64,000 bases of DNA from Rhabditoides inermis. Lineage: Eukaryota; Nematoda; Chromadorea; Rhabditida; Rhabditidae. The notes beneath the pieces were generated by a model that ran no database searches, was not told the DNA's origin, and saw only the letters and a list, made by a program, of their open reading frames with translations. Made by a program: the position numbers and the translations under genes. Location of the stretch: assembly GCA_963966185.1 (NCBI GenBank), contig CAWZYM010000006.1, positions 390,001-454,000 of the forward strand, in the 5' to 3' direction. Of this stretch, positions 1-10,282 are shown piece by piece; the stretch's first letter is position 1; the number at the start of each line of letters is the position of its first letter.

Positions 1-254
1 CTCCTTCTACCGTAATCCAATCGTATATACCGCCTACCGTACCCGGATTATGGGTATAGTAACCCTACCGTAACCCTACCGTACCCCTACCGTACCTTGA
101 TCATCGGTACCGTACCCCTACCGTAACCCTACCGTACCCCTACCGTACCTTGATCATCGGTACCGTACCCCTACCGTACTCCTACCGTACCCCTACCGTA
201 CCTTGATCATCGGTACCGTACCCCTACCGTAACCCTACCGTACCCCTACCGTAC
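1..254. repeat. Tandem minisatellite containing copies of an exon 3' edge
   Basis: This stretch is intron of the prosaposin-like gene, 3' of its exon at 255-368. It is built of CTACCGTACCC-like units. The end of the neighbouring exon plus its donor (minus strand CCGATGATCAAG|GTACGG) recurs at about 95-106, 149-160 and 202-213, a period of about 53 bp, before the true exon edge at 255-266. Each copy keeps a GT donor. No coding exon is recognisable in positions 1-94. Confidence 0.75.
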
Positions 255-390
255 CTTGATCATCGGCACCATGACGGGCAGGTCAATCAGCTTGCACACC
301 TTGACCAGGACGCCGGCGATCGCCTCCTGCACCTCGTGTGCGGTGAGGGTGTCCGAGGAGGTGACCACCTGGGGAGGGGAGGGGGGTGGG

Positions 391-429
<39 letters not shown>

Positions 430-490
430 GAGAGAGAGGAGAGAGAGGAGAGAGAGAAAGGGAGAGAGGAGAGAGAGAGGGAGAGAGAGG

Positions 491-522
<32 letters not shown>

Positions 523-958
523 GGAGATAGAGAGAGAGGAGAGAGGGGAGAGGAGGGAGATGGAGAGAGGGTTAGGGGAGAGAGAGAGAGGGAGAGAGGG
601 GAGAGAGAGAGGGAGAGAGAGAGGGGGGAGTGGAGAGAGAGAGGGAGAGGGAGAGAGATAGAGAGAGAGAGGGGGGAGAGAGGGGAGAGAGGAAAGAGAG
701 AGAGGGGGAGTGGGGAGAGTGAGAGAGAGAGACTCACCGTGTGGAGGAAGTGGGCGAACGAGTGGCACAGGTTGCACACCAGAGGATTCGTGTCGATCGC
801 CTCATCCGCCACCACCTTGTCCGCGCCGGAGACGAGCGACAGGTCTGCGAGGGAATCTCTCTCTCTCTCTCTCTCTCCCCTCTCCCCTCTCCCCCCTCTC
901 TCTCTCTCTCCCCTCTCCCCTCTCCCCTCTCTCTCTCTCTCTCTCCCCTCTTCCCTCT

Positions 959-1008
<50 letters not shown>

Positions 1009-3043
1009 ACCAGCTCCGCACAGCTCCTCCGGATCGGCCGCGTAGAGGAAGCGAATCCACATCCGCTTCACAAAACCGGCAACCAGACCGAACGACTTCT
1101 GCGAAGAAGTCAGAATTTAGAAAACGAGTGGAAAAAGAAAAAAGTGGTGAACATGGGCTCCTGTCATGAGAGAGGGAGAGAGGGAGAGAGAGAGAGAGAG
1201 AGAGTACTTTGAGCCCCTCCTTGCACTGGAACGGGTTCTTCTCGCGCGCGCACATCTCGCTGGCATCGTCGACGACAATGGAGAGGTACGAGTCCTGAAA
1301 GATTTCCGGGATGTAAAAACCCGGGATGTAAAAATATGATGATAACGATGCAATTTTTCTCAATTCAACTAATTGCTTAAAAAAAACCTGAAAGTCGATC
1401 AAAATTGAGCGCAAAATGTGTCAAAATGCAGAAACTCAGCTTCGAAAAGCAGAGTGAAAATCAGAGTGTTCAGAAAATCAGAAAATCAGAAAATCAGAGT
1501 GTTCACTTTTTTTATTCTTGCATACATACATCAGAAACAATACACTACGCCTGTATCGTAACCTTTCAGGTAAATGTAAAGGGAACATGAGCACCACGTA
1601 GTGTAGTAGTGTAGTGTCATGTCCCCTTAAAAAACCTAGAAATCCTTCTGATACTAACGAGGAGTGTAGTAGGTGCCACACCCAACGAGCCCTGTACGTT
1701 TTCATACCGGAAACGTATAGTTCGTTTAGGAAATTCGGACACCACAAATCGATGGCTGGGGTCCTAACTAAGGTATTCTATCAATTTGGTACGAATCCGA
1801 GGGTGTGGCACCTACTACACTCCTCGTAAGTGAATCTCACAGCGGATCATTGTTTTCCATACATGTTGCGACTCTTCTCATACTCAGGGTATGACTTATA
1901 GGATATAAACATATAAGACTCACCATGTCCTGATGGATGGGCTGCATGTATGCGCACAGGTTCTCTCTGTTCAGCACCGGCTGCGGGTTGGCGCACAGCG
2001 CGCTGCAGTCGAGAGAGGAGGCCTGAGTGAGTTATGATCAGTAGCTTCGAAACATCTCTTCCGATACGTATCCGTGTTGAAGTGACGAACGCCCTTCACA
2101 CTTTCACTTTGCCACAGAAAATCGTGAGTTGATAAAGGTGTGGTCAATCTCTTAAGGCGAGGTCAGACTCGATTATGTATCAAAAAGCCGCTTTATGATA
2201 CAAAAGGGCACTTTCTGAGGATCTTTCTGAGGGTGGGGCGCGTTCTGAGATCTTTCTGAAGATCTTTCTAGGGATCTTTCTGAGGGTGCGCAGCCGTTCT
2301 GAGATCTTTCTGAGGGTCTTTTGCCAGCAAAAGTTGAGTCTGACCTCTACTTTAGAAACACTTGTGAAATGCCATAGAACAACAATTCACCTTCTCCTGC
2401 ACGAAGGCGGCCATTCTAGCGGCCAGGCGGGACATGGCCAGACCGCACGGCGCGTGGTACCTGGAAGTATTCACAATTTACAAAGTTACCTTTACAGTTT
2501 ACCTTTACACTTTTACACCTTTTCTTCTTCACACTTTTACACCTTCTCACCTTCTCACCTTCTCACCTTTACATCTTTACAATTTACAATTCAAAAAGTA
2601 ATTATGTTTTTTTCATGCACACTCACTTAGTGGGGAGCAGCTCGCACTTCTCCTGCAGCCCGAACTCGATCTGGAAATGAATCGGGAGTTAGGAATGACG
2701 TCATAATTTTGTAATACTGTAACTCTGCACCAAACCATTGGATTGTGTATAGAGATCCTGGATGAAACTTCTGATTTGATTTGAATTAATTTGTAAGTCT
2801 GCACACAACACCGCATTAGTAGAAGTTAGCAGGCAATCAAAAGAATCTGAGAATCAAGTAGTCGGTTGAGAGAGAGTGGGAGAGAGAGGGGGGAGAGAGA
2901 GAGATCTTACCTTCTCATACAGCTCTCCCTCCTTGGGCGTATGCTGGAAGACGTGGCACAGCGTGCAGTCGGTCACGCCCAGATCCAGCCACTTCCTCAC
3001 GAATTCCACGTCCGCATCCGTGGCAGGACGGTACTGAAAGCGA

Positions 3044-3095
<52 letters not shown>

Positions 3096-3381
3096 ATCCC
3101 TCCCTCTCCCTCGCTCTTTTCTTTCTCTCTCTCTCGCCCTCTCACCTTCTTCTCCTTCTCCACATTCTCTTCGGCGAATACGCACGCCGCGAGAAGAAGA
3201 ACAACTGAATTGAGTAGTACTTGAAAATTCGAAATTTCAAAACAAACATTTGAATTTTATATAAATGAAACATGAAAAAAAATCCTATATAAATATATAT
3301 AAACCAAATTTTGATACAGAGTCAAAGAAAGAGGTAGATCGTTGAAATTTGCATAAAGTGCGATTCACCTGCAAGCTTCAT
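255..3381 (-). CDS. PSAP-like: Prosaposin-like secreted saposin-domain protein (3' end outside window)
   Basis: This gene likely encodes a precursor of small lysosomal or secreted lipid-binding saposins. Ten exons are read (5' to 3'): 3369-3381, 3146-3204, 2911-3033, 2627-2670, 2391-2460, 1924-2022, 1208-1294, 1011-1098, 738-844, 255-368, giving 268 codons in one continuous frame. The protein starts MKLAVVLLLAACVFAEE, a clear signal peptide, with the start ATG split from the hydrophobic core by the first intron. Saposin-B cysteine patterns are visible: a CTLC pair in exon 3, EKCELLP in exon 4, HAPC in exon 5, DCSALC in exon 6, and a further domain opening with CNLC in exon 9 and continuing to VKVCKLIDLP in exon 10. 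The family assignment is by cysteine spacing, so another multi-saposin protein is possible. The frame continues off the left edge. Several introns are almost wholly (GA)n/(CT)n. Confidence 0.8.
387..735. repeat. (GA)n-rich intron body
   Basis: An almost pure purine tract on the plus strand (GAGAGA with GGGA variants) fills the prosaposin intron between exons 738-844 and 255-368. On the transcript strand it is polypyrimidine and runs directly into the acceptor. Confidence 0.95.
858..1008. repeat. (CT)n-rich intron body
   Basis: A nearly pure CT tract on the plus strand fills the intron between exons 1011-1098 and 738-844. The transcript strand is GAGAGA, so this intron is purine-rich while the next one downstream is pyrimidine-rich. 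Confidence 0.95.
2205..2335. repeat. CTTTCTGAGGATCT minisatellite, dispersed family
   Basis: Imperfect tandem CTTTCTGAGG/GATCTTTCTGAG units lie in a prosaposin intron. A related block with the same order of motifs (CTTTCTGAGGATCCTTCTGC, then a GGGTCTTCTGCC segment) lies at about 10600-10680 in an IFT88 intron, so this belongs to a dispersed repeat rather than a purely local array. Confidence 0.6.
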
Positions 3382-3761
3382 AACTCCGCCAGCTGTCCAC
3401 AGAGTGTGTGGCAGCGATCGGATCAATCCACGTTCCCCATATCAGCCCTATCACCCTCTTATCTATTCCGGAGACCGGAGACACGCAGGAAACTCTCCGA
3501 ATAAAGGCGAAACGTCGGAATAAACTGTTTTTATTGCGGTACATGGGCTGAACATCACTTCTCAGCATTAAAAGTATATTTCATTTATCACATAATTATC
3601 ACAAACAAGCATTACATAAGCACCAACAGAACAATGGGAATCAATGTCTAGAGTCTAGAGACGACGCGACGTATCCTAGATAAAAAGATAAATCAATACT
3701 TGAATTCTTGAATAAGTAAGTAAGGATTGATTAATCAACTCTGATAAATCGATATCTATAT
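3382..3761. other. Short intergenic region between AGXT2 and prosaposin-like gene
   Basis: 380 bp separate the AGXT2 stop from the prosaposin start, both on the minus strand. A minus-strand AATAAA (plus TTTATT, 3529-3534) lies 228 bp past the AGXT2 stop and is a plausible poly(A) signal. No coding potential was recognised here, and no clear TATA box before the prosaposin ATG. Confidence 0.6.
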
Positions 3762-4488
3762 CTACTTGCGGGCGTTCTTGAGCGCGGTGGCGAGCACGTC
3801 GACAGCCTTGTCCACGTCGGCCCTGGAAATTGGGAGGGTATTGCGAAATAAGAAACGTAGCTCACTAATCCGATCTTTCACTATATCAACTCTCCAGACG
3901 ACTAGTCGACTGTCTTTTTCTAATTTCGGACATCTCTAATTTCTCCATTGAAAACATGTCAGTCCTTTTGCTCAACTGAGACAACAGTACAAACCAACTA
4001 CTTTTACTTGGAAGTACTTTTGAAAGATAATTAAAGCTGTCTTCAGGTACACAGCGTGCTTTACTAGATTCAGTGACACACTTGATGAACTCGACGTTTG
4101 CTACCGCATGGTTTGCGCGGAAAAGGCCAACCAGTTTTTCTCCGTGAAACTCACTTGTTGATGCACATCGGAGGCTTGATACGGAACACGTTGCCGTTCA
4201 TGCCGCCCTTGCCGAACAGGACGCCGTTGTCCTGAAAAGAGGGGTTCGAGAGAGGGGGGGAGAGAGAGGGAAAGAGAGGGAAGGAAGAGGAGGAGGGAGA
4301 GAGAGAGAGAGGGAGAGAGAGAGAGAGGGAGAGGGAGAGGGAGAGGGAGAAAGCGAGAGAGCGATAGAAGGAAAGAGAGGGGGAGAGAGATGGTTCACCT
4401 TGGTCTCCTCGAAAATGTCGGCCATCCTCTCCTTGTCCATAGGCTTGCCCTCCTCGTCAATCAGCTCGCAGCTGGAAAAAAAAGAAGG

Positions 4489-4525
<37 letters not shown>

Positions 4526-6705
4526 CTCCCACTCACCCGATCATGAGTCCCTTTCCGCGCACGTCTCCAATAAACGGCGAGTCGATCGACGCCAATTGCT
4601 GCAATCAATCGATAATCAATCAATAACCAATCAATACGCACCTTGAGGAAGTAGGTGCCGACGTTGGCGCAGTTCTCCTGCAGCTTTTCCTCCTTGATCA
4701 CCTGAAAATCCCAGTACAGTAACCAGTACGCACCGTTATACAAATTTCCATCTACAGTACTACGACGTAACCCAATTTTCTATCTACAGTACTACGGCGT
4801 AACCCAATTTTCTATTTACAATACTACAGCGTAACTCACAATTTTCTATCTACAGTGCTACAGTAGTACCGTACCTCGAGTACCGTCTTTCCGACGGTGG
4901 ACGCCATGGGGTTGCCGCCGTAGGTGTTGAAGTAGAGCGCCTTGCCAAACGAGGCGGCTGGAAAGAAGAAGAAAAAAGTTGCAACCGACATCGACATTTT
5001 GCCACCCGGTGCACCTTTTCCCTAATTCAGACCAATCTCTATATCATCTCTGTTCATTACATGAAGTATCATGCCAGTATCTCTAGTACGTCTGCATTAT
5101 CCAAAGTGAAAACTACAGTATACCTAATCCCATCTACAGTACACCTAATCCAATATACCGTAACCCACCCACCAATCTCCGGCGTGGTCACGACAGCGCC
5201 CATCGGGAAGCCGTTGCCGATGCCCTTCGCCATCGTCACAATGTCGGGCTTGACGCCGTGGTCTGTAAAAATCGATAAATCAATATGGTGAGATACTAAC
5301 AAATCGTGCTAATAATTTGTGCCCCTATTGGCCATAGAACAAAACTGCAAGCTCGGATAACAACGAGTGGAGGGACCACAGAGTGGAGAGGGACCGGACT
5401 CACTCTGGAATCCCCAGAAGTGCGAGCCGGTCCTTCCGAAGCCGGTCTGCACCTCGTCCGAGATGCACAAGCCGCCCTTGGACTGCACCGCGTCGAAGCA
5501 TTGCTTCAGGTAGCTGAAGGGGGGGGGGTGTGTGTGAGAGAGAGAGAGAGAGAGAAAGAGACAGATGGTCCCTTTACTTCTTGGGGAACTGGTTGGTGCC
5601 GCCGACGCCCTGGATCGACTCGACGAGGAACGCCGCCGGCCCCGTGGCTGCCGGGAAGTCGTATTTGAGCGTCTCCGCGAACTGGTTAAAGTACCTGAAA
5701 AAAGCCTTTTTGACACACTTTCATGCATGCAGCAGTTTTTAAATAGTTTTTTTTGCAGATTGCAGTTGGGGTTTTTAGTGATTTTTAGAAATGTTTGGCT
5801 TTGCGAACTGGTTAAAGTACCTGCAAATGAGATTTTGATGTTGATTTTGGCACTCTTTCATGTAGCAGTTTTCCAACACTTTTTTTGCAGTTTGCAGTTG
5901 TGGTTTTCGGTGACTTGGTCATAACAAAAGCTGGTGATGATTTTATACAACAGCGTGTCTCGCTGTCAATAACAGAGTGTCTCACCACTTTGCACAACGA
6001 CCCTCATATCTCACTACACTCACTTGTCGCCCGCCTGACACTGGCCCTCGGCGCAGTCGCAGTTGTGCTTGAGAGAGTCGATCGGCGAGTCGCGGCAGCT
6101 GTAAAGACTCTCTCCCCTCTCTCTCTCCCTCCTTTCTCTCTCTCCCTCTCTCCCTTCTTTCTCTCTCTCCCTCTCTCTCTCTCGCCCCTTTCTCTCTCTC
6201 CCTGTCTTTCCCCTATCTCTCTCCCCTCTCCTTCTTTCTTCCTCTCTCTTCCTCTCTCTCTCTCTCTCTCTCTTCCTCTCTCTCCCTCTCTATCTCCCCT
6301 TCTCCACCCACCGCTTTCCGACCCACGGTCCGGAGAAGGTATCGGCGTTCATAGCCTTGAGGATTCCAAAGCCTCCCGGCATCGGTTGCTTCCAGGTTCC
6401 TGAAATGTAGCAAAATACAGTAACCCAAAGTACAGTGAACCAAAGTACAGTAACCCAAAGTACAGTAACCCAATGCACAGTAACTCAAAATACAGTAACC
6501 CTCACCGAGGTTTGTGCAACCCTGCACAGTCTGCGTCATGCCGTGGTAGCCGTTGCGCATCGTTAGCACGTCGTAGCTGGACGGTAAACAGATAAACAAA
6601 CAAGTAAACAAACACACCGTCCAGTGTAGAGGCGGGCCAGGGCGAGCGCGAGATCGTTGGCCTCCGAGCCCGAGTTGGTGAAGAAGCAGACCTATAGAGA
6701 GGGGG

Positions 6706-6756
<51 letters not shown>

Positions 6757-7312
6757 GGAGGGAGAGAGAGAGAGAGAGATCTCAACCTTGAGGTGCTCCG
6801 GCAGGGTCTTGGTGAGTGCGTTGGCGTACTCGTAGACGGGCTCCGTGTGGTAGATGCAGGTCGTGTGCCACAGCTTGTCCACCTGCTCCTTGAGCGCGGC
6901 GTTCACGCGGCTGGAACAGTCTCTCTCTCTCTCTCTCTCTCTCCTCCCTCTATCTCGTTGGTACCTCTATTGTATTATGTGAAAATCAATAAATCAATAA
7001 CCACCCCCCTACTCACGGATGGCAGTGTCCCACGGACACGGTGACAATGCCGGCAAACATGTCGAGGTACTTCTTGCCCTGCTTGTCCCACAGGTACTGC
7101 ATCGAGCCCTTCTCCACCAGCACCGGATTGCGGTAGAACACAATCTGTATTGATTTATCCATTTATTGATTCATCTTATACGTGTCATATAATCATGTTT
7201 GCGATTCCGAATGATTTGATTGATTTATCGTTTGATTAATCGCCGCCCACCCACTCACGTTCGACATGGGGAGGAGGGAGCGCAGCTCCTTGACGCGCTG
7301 CATTCTGTCGAT
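3762..7312 (-). CDS. AGXT2: Alanine-glyoxylate aminotransferase 2, mitochondrial type
   Basis: A class-III PLP aminotransferase that moves amino groups from alanine or beta-amino acids to glyoxylate or pyruvate, normally in mitochondria. Sixteen exons are read: 7259-7312, 7017-7144, 6787-6910, 6618-6691, 6506-6576, 6312-6399, 6024-6098, 5578-5694, 5404-5513, 5173-5262, 4875-4957, 4642-4701, 4537-4598, 4399-4471, 4155-4231, 3762-3822, giving 448 residues plus a stop. Family hallmarks are [14 protein letters not shown], the PLP-phosphate loop [16 protein letters not shown], the aspartate motif [19 protein letters not shown], the Schiff-base lysine in [24 protein letters not shown] and [11 protein letters not shown]. 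The C-terminus reads LKNARK. The first exon shown has a TTGCAG acceptor 9 nt before an ATG (MQRVKEL), so the protein may start there, or an upstream exon with the targeting peptide may be missing; I could not place one in 7313-7985. Confidence 0.93.
4740..4866. repeat. Intronic minisatellite, ~42-bp unit
   Basis: Three to four imperfect copies of a unit resembling TTTTCTATCTACAGTACTACGGCGTAACCCAA lie in the AGXT2 intron upstream of exon 4875-4957. Confidence 0.7.
5679..5925. repeat. ~125-bp tandem duplication spanning an AGXT2 exon 5' edge
   Basis: The acceptor side of the exon at 5578-5694 (plus GCGAACTGGTTAAAGTACCTG, about 5677-5697) recurs at about 5803-5823. It is followed in both places by a related run that includes ATGCAGCAGTTTT/ATGTAGCAGTTTT and TTGCAGTTTGCAGTTG-like sequence. 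The copy keeps the CAG acceptor. Confidence 0.8.
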
Positions 7313-7985
7313 CTGCAATCGATATCAATCGATATCAATCGATATCAATCAATTGGAACAACGCAAAGGGCAGAGCAATAACGGAAATCGCGATGGCACG
7401 TGTGTAGTTTGCAGCTTCCCGCGCAAAATGTGCGATCGATAATGAATGGGGGGGGTCAAAACAAAACACGCATATTCATCGGAATTAAATGAAAACAACA
7501 CGGAAGCGAAGCGGTGGCGCGATCAAGCATTTATAGGAGATACTTTTCTGGGTGCACACCTTGAAAACGAGAGAGATTATTGAGGTGAGAGAGCGGTCAG
7601 TTGGAAGAGGGCGCGGGACGCGAGACAGAGATAAAATCACTGGTGCGGGCGGGAGAGAGAGAAAAGCACATGGCGCAGTCACAAAAACGTGAAATATTGA
7701 CCGACCAGTCGGCAGCGCGCGCTGTGAATGACAACGCGCGGAAATGATCGGCGGTCATCTCTCGATCATCTCATGGCGAAATATGCAAATCTCAGTCACG
7801 CTGTATGGGTGACGGTGAAACGACAACATCCTGGATCTCAAAACCGCATATTGGTCATCCTACTTTGTTGGGTCTGCAATACAAACGAAAAGTTTGGCGT
7901 GATGTTATTGTGCTCGAATAAGGTACTAATAAAGTAAAGTGTACATGTTCACAGTTTATCCAGGGTTCACCACATCACAACACAT
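7313..7985. other. Intergenic region between IFT88 and AGXT2
   Basis: 673 bp lie between the IFT88 stop and the first recognisable AGXT2 exon. Just before that exon are three GATATCAATC-type units (7320-7350). An open stretch on the minus strand around 7561-7680 ends in a possible donor (TTTTCAAG|GTGTGC), but it starts with GTG and resembles no AGXT2 targeting peptide I know. I do not call it. Confidence 0.5.
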
Positions 7986-8892
7986 CTACTGGGGTAGGAA
8001 GGATTCGTCGAGGTCTTCGAACGAGTCGTCTCGCTGTCGGCGCGCGCCCGTTCTCGGCCGAGCAGCGCCCGGACCCAGGGGATCCGTGTACGAGAGATCC
8101 GCCGATTCTGGAATGAGACTCCGCCCGTTTCCGCTCCGCCCATCAATGTTATATATATGTGTGTTCTTCAGAGAACTTGTTACATCTTCCAGGAACGCCC
8201 CGCCCCCTCACGCCCCGCCCCCACTCACTCATATCGCGCTGCGCGACGCTGAACGGCTGGCTGGCGTCGTAGTTGAAGTGGGCGGTGGCGGAGGTGTTCC
8301 GTAGAGAGTTGAGAGACGTGGGCCGGTCGCCTGAGAGCGAATCAATCGATAATCAATCGATATCTCCTTACCCGGCTGCGTGGCTCCTCCCGGGAGAGAG
8401 TGGGCCGAGGTGGCGGAGCGCTTGCCCTGCGACGAGTCCGATTCGCGCTGCATACGCAGCTGGCGAACCTTAAAAAGGGGCGGAGTCAGGGTGGGCGGAG
8501 CCTAGCTCACCCTCTCCGCCTTGTCGAGCTTGTCCGCGTACTCCTTGGCCTCCGGCATACCGAGGTCGGTCGTGATGCGCACGAGGAACTTGAGGCCTGC
8601 AAACGTATCCGTGAAACGTATCCGTGAAACGTATCAGTGAACCGTACAGCTGATCTGTATAAGTGAAACGTATCGGTGAACCGTATCGGTGAAACGTATA
8701 GTGGAACTGTATAAATGAAACGTATCAGGGAAACGTATCAGGGAAACGTATCGCGGGAAAACGTACACTCGATGTTGGCGGGGAACTTCCTGTGGATGTT
8801 TCGGTACAGCTCGAGCGCCTTCTGGTAGTTGCCGGCGCGCCGGTGCGACGACGCCATCATCAGCTGCCACTTGATCTCGGACGGTCTAGGAA

Positions 8893-8950
<58 letters not shown>

Positions 8951-10228
8951 TCTCTCCCTCTCTCTCTCTCTCACTGCATAATCGCGGCCTTCTCGAAGTA
9001 GTTCACCGCCTTGTCGCTGAACTGCGCGTCGATATAGTACGCGCCCATCCACTCGATCACCCGCATCTCCGACGGGTAGAAGCGGTACGACTAGGTATAC
9101 GGTAGTTAGGGGTACTGTAGGATTACGGTAGAATAGCGGTACGACTTAGGTATACGGTAGTTACGGGTATTGTAGAATTACGGTAGGATAGCGGTACGAC
9201 TTAGGTATACGGTAGTTTTGGATTACTGTAAGATTACGGTATTACGGTACTCACGTCGTAGTTGCACTGGAACGCCTGCGTCTTGTCGCCCTCGCGATCG
9301 TAGATGGCGGCGAGACGGGCGAGAATTGCCTGAGGGCAAGGTTCCTCTCTCTCTCTCTCTCTCTTCTCTCTCTCCTTCTCTCTCCCCCTTGCTCTCTCTC
9401 TCTGTATGTCTCTTTCTCCATCTTTCTATCCTCCCTCCCCTCTCCCCCTCTTTCACTCAAACTAAGGTACACGGTAGTTTTGGGGTATACGGTAGTACTC
9501 ACTGGATCAGTGGGCGCGAGAGAGTTGGCCTGGGAGTAGAGCTCGATCGCTTGCGCAGTATCCTCGAGTGATTCGTAGCTGGAATGAGGGGTAGATGAGC
9601 AGCCTATACGAACCACAATGCTTACGATTTGGCGAAACATTTTTATAACGACAACCAACCTAACTTCGAATTGATTTGACTTTAGCTTTGTGAACACAAC
9701 TACGAGTTTACAGAGCACTTATTTTTCTAGTTACATAGAAATTTTGCATAAGGCTATGCTTACTACGAATCTAGAAGACCACCCACGAAGCACCTGGACC
9801 ACCCACGAAGCACCTGGACCACCCACGAAGCACCTGGACCACCCACGAAGCACCTAGACCACCCACGAAGCACCTGGACCACCCACGAAGCACCTGGACC
9901 ACCCACGAAGCACCTAGACCACCCACGAAGCACCTAGACCACCCACGAAGCACCTGGACCACCCACGAAGCACCTAGACCACCCACAAAGCACCTGGACC
10001 ACCCACGAAGCACCTAGACCACCCACGAAGCACCTAGACCACCCACGAAGCGCTCAGGACCACCCACGAAGCACCTGGACCACCCACATCGCCGCGAGTT
10101 GACACAGCACTTGGACGTTGTTGAGGAGCATGTGGTGGAGTTTGTAGAAGCACTCGAGCGCCTGCTCGACGCGACCCTGCTGACGGCAGACGAGACCGAG
10201 ATTGTAGAGCGCCTAGGGGGAATCTCTC

Positions 10229-10282
<54 letters not shown>

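Noticed and set aside
1..240. Telomere-like CCCTA repeats
   Set aside because: The units are CTACCGTACCC/CTACCGTAACC, not (CCCTAA)n, and include exon-edge copies; it is an interstitial intronic minisatellite.
246..1212. Long open frames rich in RERERERE or SLSLSLSL in prosaposin introns
   Set aside because: They are translations of (GA)n/(CT)n repeats without stops. The true exons use another frame and have canonical splice sites. The same applies to many similar frames across the window.
7561..7682. Possible first exon of AGXT2
   Set aside because: Begins with GTG, is Leu/Ser/Pro rich by chance from CT-rich DNA, and does not join exon 7259-7312 convincingly.
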